37,641 bases of DNA from Lachnospiraceae bacterium (GCA_016291405.1 JAEEXG010000021.1:1-37641); one strand, 5' to 3'. Positions 16,638-26,377 are shown, numbered from the stretch's first letter. Made by a program: numbers and translations. The notes: generated from the sequence alone by a model not told the origin.

Positions 16638-18059
16638 ATGAGATGTTACAACTGTGGATGCGAACTTTCGGAACACAGCTTTTGCACCAATTGCGGCGTT
16701 GATGTAGCTCTTTACAAAAAGATAATTCGTACATCGAATTTCTTTTACAATCAGGGGCTGGAACGTGCCAAGGTGAGAGACCTTTCCGGCGCAATCGTAT
16801 CCTTACGACAGAGTCTTAAATTTAATAAGAACAACATTAAGGCAAGAAACCTTTTGGGACTTGTCTATTTTGAGTTGGGAGAAGTGCCCGCTGCTTTATC
16901 CGAATGGGTAATAAGCAAAAACTTAAAGTCAAAGAAGAATATAGCTTCGGATTATCTTGAGCTTGTACAGTCAAGTGCGGCTAAGCTTGATACCATAAAT
17001 CAATCCATAAAGAAGTACAACCAGGCGCTTGAATATGCCAAGGCCACAGACGGAATCGATATGGCTATCATTCAGTTAAAAAGAGTGCTTGGCTCAAATC
17101 CCAAATTCGTGCGTGCACATCAGCTTTTGGCTCTTTGCTACATTCAGACAAGAAAGCTTGAATATGCAAAAAGAGAGCTTGAAAAGTGCAAGGCAATTGA
17201 TGTAAACAACACAATGACCCTTCGCTATTTAAGCGAAGTTGAAAATATGTTAAATCCCGTAGACGATAAAAAGAAGGGAAAGAGCAAGGACGGTTCGAAA
17301 GAACCTCTTACTTCCACCTACGTTGACGGAAACGAAGTTATCATTCAGCCTAACTACGTCAAAGAAAAGAAGGGCTCGAATACGGTACTTAACATTATTT
17401 TTGGTATAGCAATCGGATTTGCAGTCACTTTCTTTTTGGTGGTGCCTGCAAAGGTTGCGCAGATTAAAGCAAACTCCAACGAAGAAATCAAAAGCTACGG
17501 CACTCAGATTGAGTCTAAGAACACTATGATTTCAACCTTGGAAAAGACAATTAGCGAGCAGGAAGATAAGATTGCAACTTTAACTGAAAATCTTTCAGCC
17601 TATGCGGGAACGGAAGGAACCCTTCTTTCAATGGAAAACCTTTTGAAGGCTTCCTCCATTTACCTTGAAAATCCTGAAAATTATCTGGAAGTTGCGGATT
17701 ATATAAGAGAAGTGGATGAATCCACTTGGACAGAAGAAACCAGTGAAAACTATAAGAGATTGTATTCAGCATTAAAGAACGCAATCGGACCTACAGTTTC
17801 TACGGAGTATTACAACGAAGGCTTTAACGCTCTTAAAAACGGACAGTTTGAAGATGCGATTGCTTACCTTGAAGGTTCAGTTTTCTTTAACCCTTCAAAT
17901 GTAGATGCGGTTTATCAGTTGGCGGTTTCTTATGAAAGAGCAGGCAAGCTTGAAGATGCCAAGACTACCTATAAGAAGGTAACGGAATCTTACATGGGAA
18001 CCTGGCAGGCTAAGCAGGCAGAAACTGCATTGGCAAAGCTTGAGACACCTGCGGAATAG
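16638..18059 (+). CDS. Membrane-anchored zinc-ribbon / TPR protein
   Basis: A 473-aa protein. Residues 3-19 form a zinc ribbon with two CxxC pairs (C3/C6 and C16/C19). Tetratricopeptide repeats at ~25-130 and ~150-215 have the usual A/L/Y pattern. A Lys/Ser/Gly-rich linker (~220-235), one transmembrane helix (~250-271) and a Glu/Ser/Thr-rich coiled coil (~275-320) follow, and another TPR set lies at ~385-470. With one membrane span, the N-terminal ribbon and TPRs would face the cytosol and the C-terminal TPRs the outside. It probably acts as a scaffold; no enzyme motif is seen. Last gene of the fapA-folC run; no clear terminator follows before the T-box promoter. Confidence 0.8.
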   Translation: MRCYNCGCELSEHSFCTNCGVDVALYKKIIRTSNFFYNQGLERAKVRDLSGAIVSLRQSLKFNKNNIKARNLLGLVYFELGEVPAALSEWVISKNLKSKKNIASDYLELVQSSAAKLDTINQSIKKYNQALEYAKATDGIDMAIIQLKRVLGSNPKFVRAHQLLALCYIQTRKLEYAKRELEKCKAIDVNNTMTLRYLSEVENMLNPVDDKKKGKSKDGSKEPLTSTYVDGNEVIIQPNYVKEKKGSNTVLNIIFGIAIGFAVTFFLVVPAKVAQIKANSNEEIKSYGTQIESKNTMISTLEKTISEQEDKIATLTENLSAYAGTEGTLLSMENLLKASSIYLENPENYLEVADYIREVDESTWTEETSENYKRLYSALKNAIGPTVSTEYYNEGFNALKNGQFEDAIAYLEGSVFFNPSNVDAVYQLAVSYERAGKLEDAKTTYKKVTESYMGTWQAKQAETALAKLETPAE

Positions 18060-18078
18060 CACAGTTTTTTGCAGGTGC

Positions 18079-18107
18079 TTGACAACGTAAATATCGAAAG
18101 ATATAAT
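18079..18107 (+). promoter_or_regulatory. SigA-type promoter of pheST
   Basis: Consensus TTGACA (18079-18084), 17-bp spacer, TATAAT (18102-18107), directly upstream of the T-box leader. Confidence 0.95.
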
Positions 18108-18113
18108 CACATA

Positions 18114-18367
18114 AAGCAATGAAGATGCGTAAGTAGTATATATGAACATGTTGACAGAGAATTGTGTCACCGGTTGAGAGCACATAACATAAGCATATAT
18201 ATGAATTTCAACATCGGAGCATTTTTGCGAAAACGGTTTACCGGCTAAGCAAAATGGAGACGCCACATTAAGGCGTAACGAGTGCGGATAAGTTTCTTTA
18301 TCCGAACATGGGTGGTACCGCGATGATTTCGTCCCATGGCAAGTAAAATTGCCATGGGGCTTTTTTT
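18114..18367 (+). ncRNA. T-box leader (Phe-type) of pheST
   Basis: Uncharged-tRNA-sensing leader RNA. The invariant T-box core (tgggtggtaccgcg, 18309-18322) is followed by a rho-independent terminator, with the mutually exclusive antiterminator formed from the core. Stem I carries the GACAGAGAA block (about 18155-18163). A candidate specifier codon TTC at 18207-18209, followed by A, fits tRNA-Phe and the downstream genes. Low phenylalanyl-tRNA charging would permit read-through into pheS. The specifier was assigned by position and gene context, not by a full structure model. Confidence 0.93.
18332..18367 (+). terminator. T-box regulated terminator
   Basis: Stem tcccatggcaa / ttgccatgggg (18332-18342 with 18349-18359), then C and seven T. 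Its left arm competes with the T-box antiterminator. Confidence 0.93.
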
Positions 18368-18408
18368 ATCTAAAAAGGTCCTTTGGCACAGCAAAAGAGG
18401 AGGAAGAA

Positions 18409-19452
18409 ATGGCTGATTTAAATGAATTAACCCAGAAGCTTTCAGACATTAAAACTGAAGTTTCCGAAGGCCTTAAGGCACTTGCAAATTCAAAAGAAGC
18501 TTTTGAATATCGTAAAAGCCTTATGGATTCAAAGACCGGTAAAATCGGCACTCTCATGAGAGAGATGGGCAAAATCCCCAATGAATTAAAAGCCGAATAC
18601 GGTAAAAAAGTAAATGAGATTAAAACCTGGGCGCAGGAAGAGTTTGACGCTTTAGAGACTAAGCTTAAAGAAAAAGAAATGCTTATGCGCTATGAAAGCG
18701 AAAAGATTGATGTAACCCTTCCCGCAAAGATGCGTAAAAAGGGTAACCTTCACCCCAATACTTTAGTTAAGAACCAGATAGTTGATATCTTTGGTTCCAT
18801 GGGATTTGACGTATACGAAGGAACAGAAATCGAGACCGATTACTACAACTTCACCGCGCTCAACATTCCCGACAATCATCCCGCAAGAGATATGCAGGAT
18901 ACATTTTATTTAAGCCCTGAGTTCTTGCTTCGTACACAGACATCTGCAGGTCAGATTCACGTAATGGAAGAAAAGAAACCGCCCATTAAGATTGTATCTC
19001 CCGGTAAGGTGTTCCGTTCAGACGATGATGCCACACATTCACCTATGTTTGGCCAGATGGAAGGACTTGTGGTTGATAAAGGAATCACACTTTGCGACCT
19101 TCAGGGTATGTTGAATGTGTTTGTTGAAAAGATTTTCGGTGATGGCACCACCACTAGACTCCGTCCTTCATACTTCCCTTTCACAGAGCCTTCGGTTGAA
19201 GTAGACGTAAGCTGCTTCCAGTGTAAGGGTAAGGGATGTAAGCTCTGCAAGGGTACCGGCTGGATAGAGGTACTCGGCGCAGGCGTAGTTAACAAGAAAG
19301 TTCTTGAAGACTGCCACATCGATTCAGATGTATACAGCGGTATTGCTTTCGGTATCGGTATCGAGCGTATCGCAATGCTTAAGTACGGCATTAACAATAT
19401 TAAATTATTATTCGAGTCTGATTTAAGAGTATTAGATCAGCTTGATGAGTAG
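18409..19452 (+). CDS. pheS: Phenylalanyl-tRNA synthetase alpha subunit
   Basis: Class II synthetase catalytic subunit, 347 aa, forming an alpha2-beta2 enzyme with PheT. The N-terminal coiled coil (~1-85) binds tRNA. Motif 2 appears as [18 protein letters not shown] and motif 3 as [15 protein letters not shown] CxxC-type insert ([17 protein letters not shown]) precedes motif 3; it is common in bacterial PheS. The ATG at 18409 follows GAGGAGG; frames extending upstream run into the T-box terminator and are not translated. Controlled by the T-box; pheT follows 17 nt downstream. Confidence 0.98.
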   Translation: MADLNELTQKLSDIKTEVSEGLKALANSKEAFEYRKSLMDSKTGKIGTLMREMGKIPNELKAEYGKKVNEIKTWAQEEFDALETKLKEKEMLMRYESEKIDVTLPAKMRKKGNLHPNTLVKNQIVDIFGSMGFDVYEGTEIETDYYNFTALNIPDNHPARDMQDTFYLSPEFLLRTQTSAGQIHVMEEKKPPIKIVSPGKVFRSDDDATHSPMFGQMEGLVVDKGITLCDLQGMLNVFVEKIFGDGTTTRLRPSYFPFTEPSVEVDVSCFQCKGKGCKLCKGTGWIEVLGAGVVNKKVLEDCHIDSDVYSGIAFGIGIERIAMLKYGINNIKLLFESDLRVLDQLDE

Positions 19453-19469
19453 AAAGGAGGAAATGTTTA

Positions 19470-21884
19470 ATGTTAGTACCGATTAGTTGGTTAAAAGATT
19501 ATGTGGATATAAATGTTTCCCCCGATGTTTTGGAGGAAAAGCTTTTCTCTTGCGGATTTGAAGTAGAAGAAAAGTATCAGGTTGGTAAAGATATAAGCAA
19601 TGTTGTAGTTGGCCTTGTTAAGACCTGCGAGGATATTGAAGGCACACACCTTCATTTATGTAAGGTAGATGCCGGAAAGCACGGTGAACTCCAGATTTGC
19701 TGTGGCGCTGACAACGTGCATGCGGGAGGTAAGTTCCCCCTTGCATTAATAGGAGCAACAGTTTATGCAACAGCTAAAGACCACGTTACCGTTGAAGGCG
19801 TTATGACCATAGGCCAGGGCAAGTTAAGAGGATATGATTCATTTGGTATGCTTTGCTCAGGAACTGAACTTGGCGTATCTGAAGATATGTATCCCGGTGC
19901 CGGCTACAACGGACTTTTGGCACTTCCCGATGATGCGGAAGTTGGCGCTGATGTAAAGCCTATTTTGGGACTTGATGATTGGATTTTCGACGTTTCAATC
20001 ACAGCAAACCGTCCCGATTGTCAGAGCATTTTTGGTCTTGCAAGAGAAGTTGCGGCAGTTTTGGAACTTCCTATTAAAACTCCCGCTCTTGATTACACTG
20101 AGACAGACGTAAAGAAACCTTTTAATGTAACTGTTGAAGCTAAGGACATTTGCCCTCGCTACACAGCTCACTATGTATACGATGTAAAAATCGGCGAATC
20201 ACCTGCATGGATGAAGAGACGCCTTGCGCTTGTAGGCTGTAACTCCATCTCCAACATGGTAGACATCACTAACTACGTATTAAAAGAACTCGGTCAGCCC
20301 ATGCATGCTTTTGACTATGCATACCTTGAAGGCGATGCAATCAATGTTCGCCGAGCTGCTGACGGAGAGAAGATTGTTACACTCGATGAGAAAGAATTCG
20401 AGCTTAATTCAAATAACCTCGTAATCTGCGACGGCAAGAAGCCTGTTGCTCTTGCAGGTATCATGGGCGGTCTCAACTCAGAGATTCTCGATACTACTAC
20501 CGCAGTTATGTTTGAGTCTGCTAAGTTCGAGAGAGATAACATCCGTAAGAGCTCCAAGGCTCTCGGTCAGGTATCGGATTCAAGTGCAAGATTTTCTAAG
20601 GGCGTTGACGAATACACAACCGTTATGGCATTAAAGAGAGCTTTACACTTAGTTGAAGAGCTTGGATGCGGTAAGGTTTCTTCTACCGGATTTGACGTAA
20701 ATACAGGTAACTCAATCGAGCCTTTTGAATTAAAGGCAAGTGTAGCTAAAGTAAACGGAGTGCTTGGAATCAAGGTTCCCGATAAAGACATCGTAAGAAT
20801 CCTTACAAACCTTGACTTTAAGCCCGAACTTTCAGGCGACGAGCTCACACTTCACATTCCTGCTTACAGAGAAGATATGGCGACATATCAGGATGTGGCT
20901 GAAGAAGTTATCAGAATGTATGGTTACGATCACATCACACCTACATTCATCCCTACAGCTCAGGTTACAAGTGGCGGATACAATCTTCAGCAAAGAACAG
21001 AGCTTAAGATTAAGAGAGCTCTTTGCGCACAAGGGGCTTTTGAAGGAGTGCATTATTCATTCTTCTCACCTTCCGACTTGGATTTGCTTAGACTTCCGGA
21101 AGATGCGCCCGAAAGACATGCAATTAAGCTTATTAATCCTATAAATAAAGACCTTTCATTAATGAGAACAACCCTTGCTCCTCAGATGATTGCAGCACTT
21201 GCTCGTAACCAAAAGAACGGTATCTTGGAAGGAAGAATCTTCGAGCTTGGAAACAAGTTCATCGCAGGAAAGCTTCCTTTGGAAGATTATCCCGATGAGA
21301 GAGAAACAATCTGTATCGGAGTATTCGGAGAAAACGAAGATTTCTTTAGCTTAAAGGGATTGGTGGATGCCATTGCAGATTCTTTGGACATTGAATTTGA
21401 GTACGAAGAAACCACAAAGACTTTCCTTCATCCTTACAGAACAGCAAAGGTTCTTTGCGAAGGCGTAGAAATCGGATATTTGGGACAGCTTCTTTACGAA
21501 ATCGTGGATGAGCTTGATATGAGAGTAAACGGCTATATCGCTGAAATCGACTTAAAGGCTTTGACCAAGTATTACGGAAAGAATCAGAAGTTCATTCCTT
21601 TACCTAAGTACGCAGAAGAAAAGAGAGATTTCTGCTTTGTAATGGATAAGAAGTTAACATGTGCCCAGATCGAAGGCGCCATCAAGGAAGCCTGCGACTA
21701 CATCACAAGCATTGAACTTTTCGACCTTTACGAAGGCGCTCAGCTTGGAGATAAGAAGAGTATGGCATTCTCTGTAGTATTTACTCCAAAGGATGAAGAA
21801 TTCACTCAGGAAATGACTGATGAATTTGTAAACGACATTTTAAAGAATGTACAGGATAAGTACGGCGCAACTTTAAGAGCATAA
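19470..21884 (+). CDS. pheT: Phenylalanyl-tRNA synthetase beta subunit
   Basis: Partner of PheS, 804 aa, the usual full bacterial length. Domains in order: the N-terminal segment (MLVPISWLKDYVD), an OB-fold tRNA-binding domain (~40-150), the B3/B4 editing domain (~210-380), B5 (~405-475), a degenerate class II core (~490-690) and the C-terminal ferredoxin-like anticodon-binding domain (~712-804, starting near LPKYAEEKRDFCFV). The ATG follows AAAGGAGG. Same T-box transcript as pheS, and closed by a strong bidirectional terminator. Confidence 0.98.
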   Translation: MLVPISWLKDYVDINVSPDVLEEKLFSCGFEVEEKYQVGKDISNVVVGLVKTCEDIEGTHLHLCKVDAGKHGELQICCGADNVHAGGKFPLALIGATVYATAKDHVTVEGVMTIGQGKLRGYDSFGMLCSGTELGVSEDMYPGAGYNGLLALPDDAEVGADVKPILGLDDWIFDVSITANRPDCQSIFGLAREVAAVLELPIKTPALDYTETDVKKPFNVTVEAKDICPRYTAHYVYDVKIGESPAWMKRRLALVGCNSISNMVDITNYVLKELGQPMHAFDYAYLEGDAINVRRAADGEKIVTLDEKEFELNSNNLVICDGKKPVALAGIMGGLNSEILDTTTAVMFESAKFERDNIRKSSKALGQVSDSSARFSKGVDEYTTVMALKRALHLVEELGCGKVSSTGFDVNTGNSIEPFELKASVAKVNGVLGIKVPDKDIVRILTNLDFKPELSGDELTLHIPAYREDMATYQDVAEEVIRMYGYDHITPTFIPTAQVTSGGYNLQQRTELKIKRALCAQGAFEGVHYSFFSPSDLDLLRLPEDAPERHAIKLINPINKDLSLMRTTLAPQMIAALARNQKNGILEGRIFELGNKFIAGKLPLEDYPDERETICIGVFGENEDFFSLKGLVDAIADSLDIEFEYEETTKTFLHPYRTAKVLCEGVEIGYLGQLLYEIVDELDMRVNGYIAEIDLKALTKYYGKNQKFIPLPKYAEEKRDFCFVMDKKLTCAQIEGAIKEACDYITSIELFDLYEGAQLGDKKSMAFSVVFTPKDEEFTQEMTDEFVNDILKNVQDKYGATLRA

Positions 21885-21891
21885 AAAAATT

Positions 21892-21930
21892 AAGGCCCGA
21901 CCAAACCGGTCGGGCCTTTTTGTTTCTTTA
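21892..21930. terminator. Bidirectional terminator between pheT and the gtrA-like gene
   Basis: Perfect 11-bp stem aaggcccgacc / ggtcgggcctt with an AAACC loop. T-rich on the plus side (TTTTTGTTTCTTT) and, on the minus strand, followed by TTAATTTTTTTA, so it can serve both convergent units. Confidence 0.93.
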
Positions 21931-22356
21931 TTCAGTAGTTTCTTTCTTTGCTAAATCGTTTGTATCAAGCGTTTTTCCAAATACCACAAATCTGTCGTAA
22001 AGGTATTCAAGCACGAAGTTTGCAAGCATGTTTATCGCGGTTACGATGAATCCGTTTACGCCCAAATCTTCCGCTAAGTAGTTTCCAAAGATTGTTGATG
22101 CGGGAGTAAAGATTGCATAGAAGATTGCAACCTTTATCATGGCAATCGGAACGTTACCTGCGGATTTAAAAGTAAATCTTCTATTTAGAGTAAAGTTCCA
22201 TAAAACGGATGCTACCAAAGCAATTAAATATTTAAACCAATAGCTTGTGTCCGTTAACGTTTCAAGGAGTGTAAACACTCCGATTTCTATAAGGCCTGCA
22301 GAGGCTGAAAACAATACAAACTTAAGTGTTCTAAGTAATTCTTTTTTCTTTTCCAT
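21928..22356 (-). CDS. GtrA-like membrane protein
   Basis: A 142-aa integral membrane protein of the GtrA family, with four transmembrane helices and the family pattern FVLFSASAGLIEIGVFTLL ... NFTLNRRFTF ... NFVLEYLYDRFVVFG. Family members help move undecaprenyl-linked sugars or other polyprenyl carriers across the membrane during surface polysaccharide modification. The start lies 1 nt after the stop of the upstream ECF gene, with no clear binding site of its own, which suggests translational coupling. No glycosyltransferase is adjacent, so the substrate stays open. Confidence 0.88.
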   Translation of the reverse strand: MEKKKELLRTLKFVLFSASAGLIEIGVFTLLETLTDTSYWFKYLIALVASVLWNFTLNRRFTFKSAGNVPIAMIKVAIFYAIFTPASTIFGNYLAEDLGVNGFIVTAINMLANFVLEYLYDRFVVFGKTLDTNDLAKKETTE

Positions 22357-22357
22357 A

Positions 22358-22915
22358 TTATTCTGACAAACTCTTTAAATATTTTCCTGCGCTAAGCCAG
22401 ATAACGTAAGCAATAGCGGAACCAATTAAAGCGGTAATAAGCTGAGTGCCGCTGAATGTTACCTTTGCTGCGGCAAGTGCTTCGGGCTTTAAGTTCTGAA
22501 CTGCTTTTGTGTAAACGAGTAAGCAATTTGAAATAACTCCGCCCATGAATGCTGCTTTAAGCACACATCCAACCGCCATGCCGATAGGAAGTGATAAAGT
22601 CTGGTTTCTTTTAAACCTTTTATAAATCACATGAGTTGCTACGCAAAGAATGATGTTTCCCACCATAACTGCGGGGATAATTAAAGGAACCATCTTCATG
22701 ATGGGAGCGCCTGTAATAAGGTAAGATGTTACAGGTGCAATAATTGAAAGAATTATTCCAACCCAGGGACCCAAGGTCAGGGTTGCGATAATAAGTATTG
22801 TGTTAATGATGGGGCCTGTAATAAACACTGAAATGTTTTTAAAAAACTGGCTTACCACCATCAGTCCTAAGAGTATACCTGCTGTAACAATTTGTTTAGT
22901 TGTAATCTTTTTCAT
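22358..22915 (-). CDS. ECF transporter substrate-binding (S) component
   Basis: A 185-aa, about six-helix membrane protein resembling S components of energy-coupling factor vitamin importers (GILLGLMVVSQFFKN, then the long loop before GPIINTILIIATLTLGPWVG). It would capture a small molecule and use shared EcfA/EcfT modules encoded elsewhere, as none is here. The internal ATG (22915) is preferred because GGAGG lies 6 nt upstream; a 16-residue extension has no such site. The ligand is not deducible: the 135-bp leader toward tig shows no riboswitch I can recognise. Confidence 0.8.
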   Translation of the reverse strand: MKKITTKQIVTAGILLGLMVVSQFFKNISVFITGPIINTILIIATLTLGPWVGIILSIIAPVTSYLITGAPIMKMVPLIIPAVMVGNIILCVATHVIYKRFKRNQTLSLPIGMAVGCVLKAAFMGGVISNCLLVYTKAVQNLKPEALAAAKVTFSGTQLITALIGSAIAYVIWLSAGKYLKSLSE

Positions 22916-23031
22916 AACCAATCCTCCGAATACTAATATACTCTGATAAAAAAGGAAAAACAATCGGGGATTTTTTTATGACAAATTTTATCCATATTTA
23001 ATGAATTCTGCTGGATTATAAGGCATCCGTG

Positions 23032-23040
23032 TGTTATAAT
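23032..23040 (+). promoter_or_regulatory. Extended -10 promoter of tig
   Basis: TG-T-TATAAT (TG at 23032-23033, TATAAT at 23035-23040) with no good -35, as allowed for extended -10 promoters. A TATAAT on the opposite strand (23020-23015) may serve the ECF gene. Confidence 0.65.
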
Positions 23041-23086
23041 ATCTCGATGATTGTGGCCGATTGGGCCATTAAGGAGGAAATTTTTA

Positions 23087-24370
23087 ATGAGTTTGAAAGT
23101 AGAAAAGTTAGAAAACAGCATGGCTAAGCTCACTATTGAAGTCGATGCTTCCGAATTAGAAAAAGCTATCGAGAAGGCTTATCATAAACAGAAAAATAAG
23201 ATCAGCGTTCCCGGTTTTAGAAAAGGAAAAGTTCCCCGTCAGATGATCGAAAAGATGTACGGAAAAGAAGTATTCTATGAAGATGCGGCTAATGAACTTA
23301 TTCCTGAAGCATACGAAAAAGCTTATGACGAATGCGAAGAAGAAATCGTAAGCACACCCGAAATCGAAGTTGTTCAGATCGAAGCAGGAAAGCCTTTCAT
23401 TTTCACAGCAAAGGTTGCTTTAAAGCCTGAAATCAAGCTTGGTAAGTATAAGGGCGTTAAGGTTTCTAAGCCTGATACAGCTGTAACAGATGAAGAAGTT
23501 ATGGCAGTTATCGAAAAAGAACGTGAAAACAGTGCAAGAAGCATTTCCGTTGAAAGACCTGTAAAGGAGAAGGACGAAGTTATCCTTGACTTTGAAGGAT
23601 TCGTTGGCGGAAAGGCATTCGAAGGCGGTAAGGGTGAGAACTATCCTCTTACAATCGGTTCAGGTGCATTCATTCCCGGATTTGAAGATCAGTTAATCGG
23701 CGCTGAAATCGGTAAGGAAGTAGAAGTTAAGGTTACATTCCCTAAGGATTATCAGGCAGAAGAACTTAAGGGTAAGAAAGCTACATTTAAGTGCACCATC
23801 AAGGAAGTAAAGGAAAAAGAACTTCCCGAACTTGATGATGAATTTGCAAGCGAAGTATCAGAATACGATACATTTAAGGAATACAAAGAAGCTACAGTTA
23901 AGAGCCTTGAAGAAAAGAAGGCTAACGATGCTAAGAACAAGAAGGAAGATGAAGCTATCGAAGCTATCATCAAGGCTTCAGAAATCAACATTCCCGAAGC
24001 TATGCTTGAAACTCAGAAGCGTCAGATGGTTCAGGAATTTGCTCAGAACATTCAGCAGAACGGCCTTTCAATGGAACAGTACTTCCAGTTCACAGGCTTA
24101 ACAGCTGAAAAGCTTATGGAACAGGTTGCTCCCAACGCTGAAAAGAGAATTAAGTCTCGTCTCGTACTTGAAGGCGTAGCTAAGGCTGAAAAGCTTGAAG
24201 CAAGCGAAGAAGATTACGCTAAGGAACTTCAGAGAATGGCAGATGCTTACAAGATGGAACTTGACAAGATCAAGGAAATGGTCGACGACAACTCCAAGAA
24301 GCAGATTATGGACGACCTTGCTATTCAGAAGGCAGTTGACTTTGTTGTTTCAAACGCAAAGGAAGCTTAA
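23087..24370 (+). CDS. tig: Trigger factor
   Basis: Ribosome-associated chaperone and peptidyl-prolyl isomerase, 427 aa. The N-terminal ribosome-docking loop contains GFRKGK (43-48). The FKBP-type isomerase domain (~150-235) is marked by VILDFEGFVGGKAFEGG and GSGAFIPGFEDQLIG. The C-terminal helical cradle extends from ~240 to the end. The ATG at 23087 follows AAGGAGG; a longer in-frame extension from 23051 lacks such a site. First gene of a protein-quality-control run with clpP, clpX and lon, the common order in Firmicutes. Confidence 0.97.
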   Translation: MSLKVEKLENSMAKLTIEVDASELEKAIEKAYHKQKNKISVPGFRKGKVPRQMIEKMYGKEVFYEDAANELIPEAYEKAYDECEEEIVSTPEIEVVQIEAGKPFIFTAKVALKPEIKLGKYKGVKVSKPDTAVTDEEVMAVIEKERENSARSISVERPVKEKDEVILDFEGFVGGKAFEGGKGENYPLTIGSGAFIPGFEDQLIGAEIGKEVEVKVTFPKDYQAEELKGKKATFKCTIKEVKEKELPELDDEFASEVSEYDTFKEYKEATVKSLEEKKANDAKNKKEDEAIEAIIKASEINIPEAMLETQKRQMVQEFAQNIQQNGLSMEQYFQFTGLTAEKLMEQVAPNAEKRIKSRLVLEGVAKAEKLEASEEDYAKELQRMADAYKMELDKIKEMVDDNSKKQIMDDLAIQKAVDFVVSNAKEA

Positions 24371-24414
24371 TTCAGGAAAGAATTACTATATTACAATAGA
24401 AAAGAGGGATAAAT

Positions 24415-25005
24415 ATGAGTTTAGTGCCTTACGTCATTGAGCAGACAAGCAGAGGAGAACGCTCCTACGATATCTACTCAAGACTTTTAAAAGAAAGAAT
24501 TATCTTTTTAGGTGAAGAGGTAAACGATGTTACCGCAAGCCTTGTGGTAGCACAGCTTTTGTTCCTCGAAGCAGAAGATCCCGAAAAGGACATTCATCTT
24601 TACATCAACTCTCCCGGCGGTTCCATCACAGCCGGCATGGCAATTTATGACACCATGCAGTTTGTAAAGTGTGACGTTTCCACCACCTGTATCGGTATGG
24701 CAGCATCAATGGGTGCTTTCTTACTTGCAGGAGGAACAAAGGGTAAAAGATATGCACTTCCCAATGCAGAAATCATGATTCACCAGCCTTTAGGCGGAGC
24801 ACAGGGACAGGCAACAGAAATCGAAATTGCCGCTAAGCATATCATTCAGACAAGAGAAAGAATGAACAGAATCCTTTCAGAAAACACCGGCAAGCCTTAT
24901 GAAGATGTTTGCAAGGATACAGAAAGAGATAACTGGAAGACAGCTGAAGAAGCTAAGGAATACGGACTTGTAGATGAAGTTATCTACAGCCACAACAATA
25001 AATAA
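24415..25005 (+). CDS. clpP: ATP-dependent Clp protease proteolytic subunit
   Basis: Serine protease subunit, 196 aa, that assembles into a tetradecameric chamber fed by ClpX. The triad is visible: Ser98 in GMAASMGAF, His123 in MIHQPLGG and Asp172 in ERDNW. The LYINSPGGS segment (62-70) forms the oxyanion region. The ATG is preceded by AGAGGGA. clpX follows 14 nt downstream, the conserved pairing. Confidence 0.98.
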   Translation: MSLVPYVIEQTSRGERSYDIYSRLLKERIIFLGEEVNDVTASLVVAQLLFLEAEDPEKDIHLYINSPGGSITAGMAIYDTMQFVKCDVSTTCIGMAASMGAFLLAGGTKGKRYALPNAEIMIHQPLGGAQGQATEIEIAAKHIIQTRERMNRILSENTGKPYEDVCKDTERDNWKTAEEAKEYGLVDEVIYSHNNK

Positions 25006-25019
25006 TTCGGAGAACGCAA

Positions 25020-26294
25020 ATGGCTAAAATGACCAACAACGGACCTAAGTGCTGTTCTTTCTGCGGAAAGACTCAGGACATGGTCCAGAAGCTGATTGCC
25101 GGCCCCAACGATATTTACATCTGTGATGAATGTGTTGAAATTTGCGCAGACATCATTGAAGAAGAGCTTGAAGAATCTTCAAGAAACGATTCAAAAGATG
25201 AACTTGAGGGCATAAAACTTTTAAAGCCTGCCGAAATCAAAGAGTTTCTCGATGAGTATGTTATCGGCCAGGAAAATGCAAAGAAAGTTTTATCGGTAGC
25301 GGTTTACAACCATTACAAAAGAATAATGTCTAAGAGCGATGATTCCGACGATGTGGAGCTTCAGAAATCAAACATTTTGATGGTGGGCCCTACAGGTTCG
25401 GGTAAGACATATCTTGCTCAGACACTTGCTAAAATAATAAATGTGCCGTTTGCTATTGCCGATGCAACCACTCTTACTGAGGCCGGTTACGTGGGCGAAG
25501 ATGTTGAAAACATTCTTCTTAAGCTTATTCAGGCAGCGGACTACGATATAGAGAGAGCTTCATGCGGTATCATCTATATCGATGAAATTGATAAGATTAC
25601 AAAGAAAAGCGAAAATGTTTCCATTACCAGAGATGTATCGGGTGAAGGCGTACAGCAGGCTTTGCTTAAGATAATCGAAGGTACACAGGCAAACGTTCCG
25701 CCCCAGGGTGGAAGAAAGCATCCTCATCAGGAGCTTATCCCCATCGATACCACCAACATTTTGTTTATCTGCGGTGGTGCATTTGACGGCTTGGAAAAGA
25801 TCGTTGAAGCAAGACTTGATAAGAGTTCAATCGGCTTTAACGCTCCCGTAAGCGAAAAGTCAAAGAAAGATATCGGTGAAGTGTTAAAGGACGTTACCCC
25901 TCAGGATTTGATCAAGTTTGGACTTATCCCTGAATTTGTGGGACGTGTTCCGATTAACGTTACTTTGGAAGGCCTTGATGAAGAAGCAATGCTTCGAATC
26001 TTAAAAGAGCCCAAGAACGCGCTTATCAAGCAGTACAAGAAGCTTTTCAACATGGACAATGTTGAGCTTGAGTTTGAAGATGAAGCCATTCTTGCAATTG
26101 CTAAGAAAGCAATGGAACAAAAGACCGGAGCAAGAGGACTTCGCTCTATCTTAGAAAACATAATGATGGATGTTATGTTTAAGATTCCTTCGGATGACAC
26201 TATTATTAAGTGCACCATCACCAAGGAATGTGTAACAGGAAAAGCGGAACCTATTACGGTACGCGCCGGAAAAGGCTTAAAGAAAGCCTTGTAA
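25020..26294 (+). CDS. clpX: ATP-dependent Clp protease ATP-binding subunit ClpX
   Basis: AAA+ unfoldase, 424 aa, that delivers substrates to ClpP. The N-terminal zinc domain has C12/C15 and C35/C38. Walker A GPTGSGKT is at 123-130, Walker B is IIYIDEIDK, and the pore loop GYVGED is near 160. The sensor segment FVGRVP and the GARGLRS sensor-2 box are present. Binding site CGGAGAA. A short stem-loop lies between it and lon. Confidence 0.98.
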   Translation: MAKMTNNGPKCCSFCGKTQDMVQKLIAGPNDIYICDECVEICADIIEEELEESSRNDSKDELEGIKLLKPAEIKEFLDEYVIGQENAKKVLSVAVYNHYKRIMSKSDDSDDVELQKSNILMVGPTGSGKTYLAQTLAKIINVPFAIADATTLTEAGYVGEDVENILLKLIQAADYDIERASCGIIYIDEIDKITKKSENVSITRDVSGEGVQQALLKIIEGTQANVPPQGGRKHPHQELIPIDTTNILFICGGAFDGLEKIVEARLDKSSIGFNAPVSEKSKKDIGEVLKDVTPQDLIKFGLIPEFVGRVPINVTLEGLDEEAMLRILKEPKNALIKQYKKLFNMDNVELEFEDEAILAIAKKAMEQKTGARGLRSILENIMMDVMFKIPSDDTIIKCTITKECVTGKAEPITVRAGKGLKKAL

Positions 26295-26317
26295 GATTAG
26301 TTTATTTGTAACTTAAA

Positions 26318-26350
26318 CGCTGTATGATTTATTGGTCATACAGCGTTTTC
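26318..26350 (+). terminator. Weak terminator or attenuator between clpX and lon
   Basis: Perfect 10-bp stem cgctgtatga / tcatacagcg with an 8-nt loop, followed by TTTTC. Modest T-tract and low GC suggest partial termination. No good separate lon promoter is seen downstream. Confidence 0.65.
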
Positions 26351-26377
26351 TACCTTATAGGAGAAAGAAGGACTGAC

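Noticed and set aside
18349-18408. Longer N-terminus for pheS
   Set aside because: The extension overlaps the T-box terminator; the ATG at 18409 has a perfect GAGGAGG site and the family N-terminus.
22916-23050. Vitamin riboswitch ahead of the ECF S-component gene
   Set aside because: No conserved TPP, FMN, preQ1 or cobalamin core could be recognised in the short leader.
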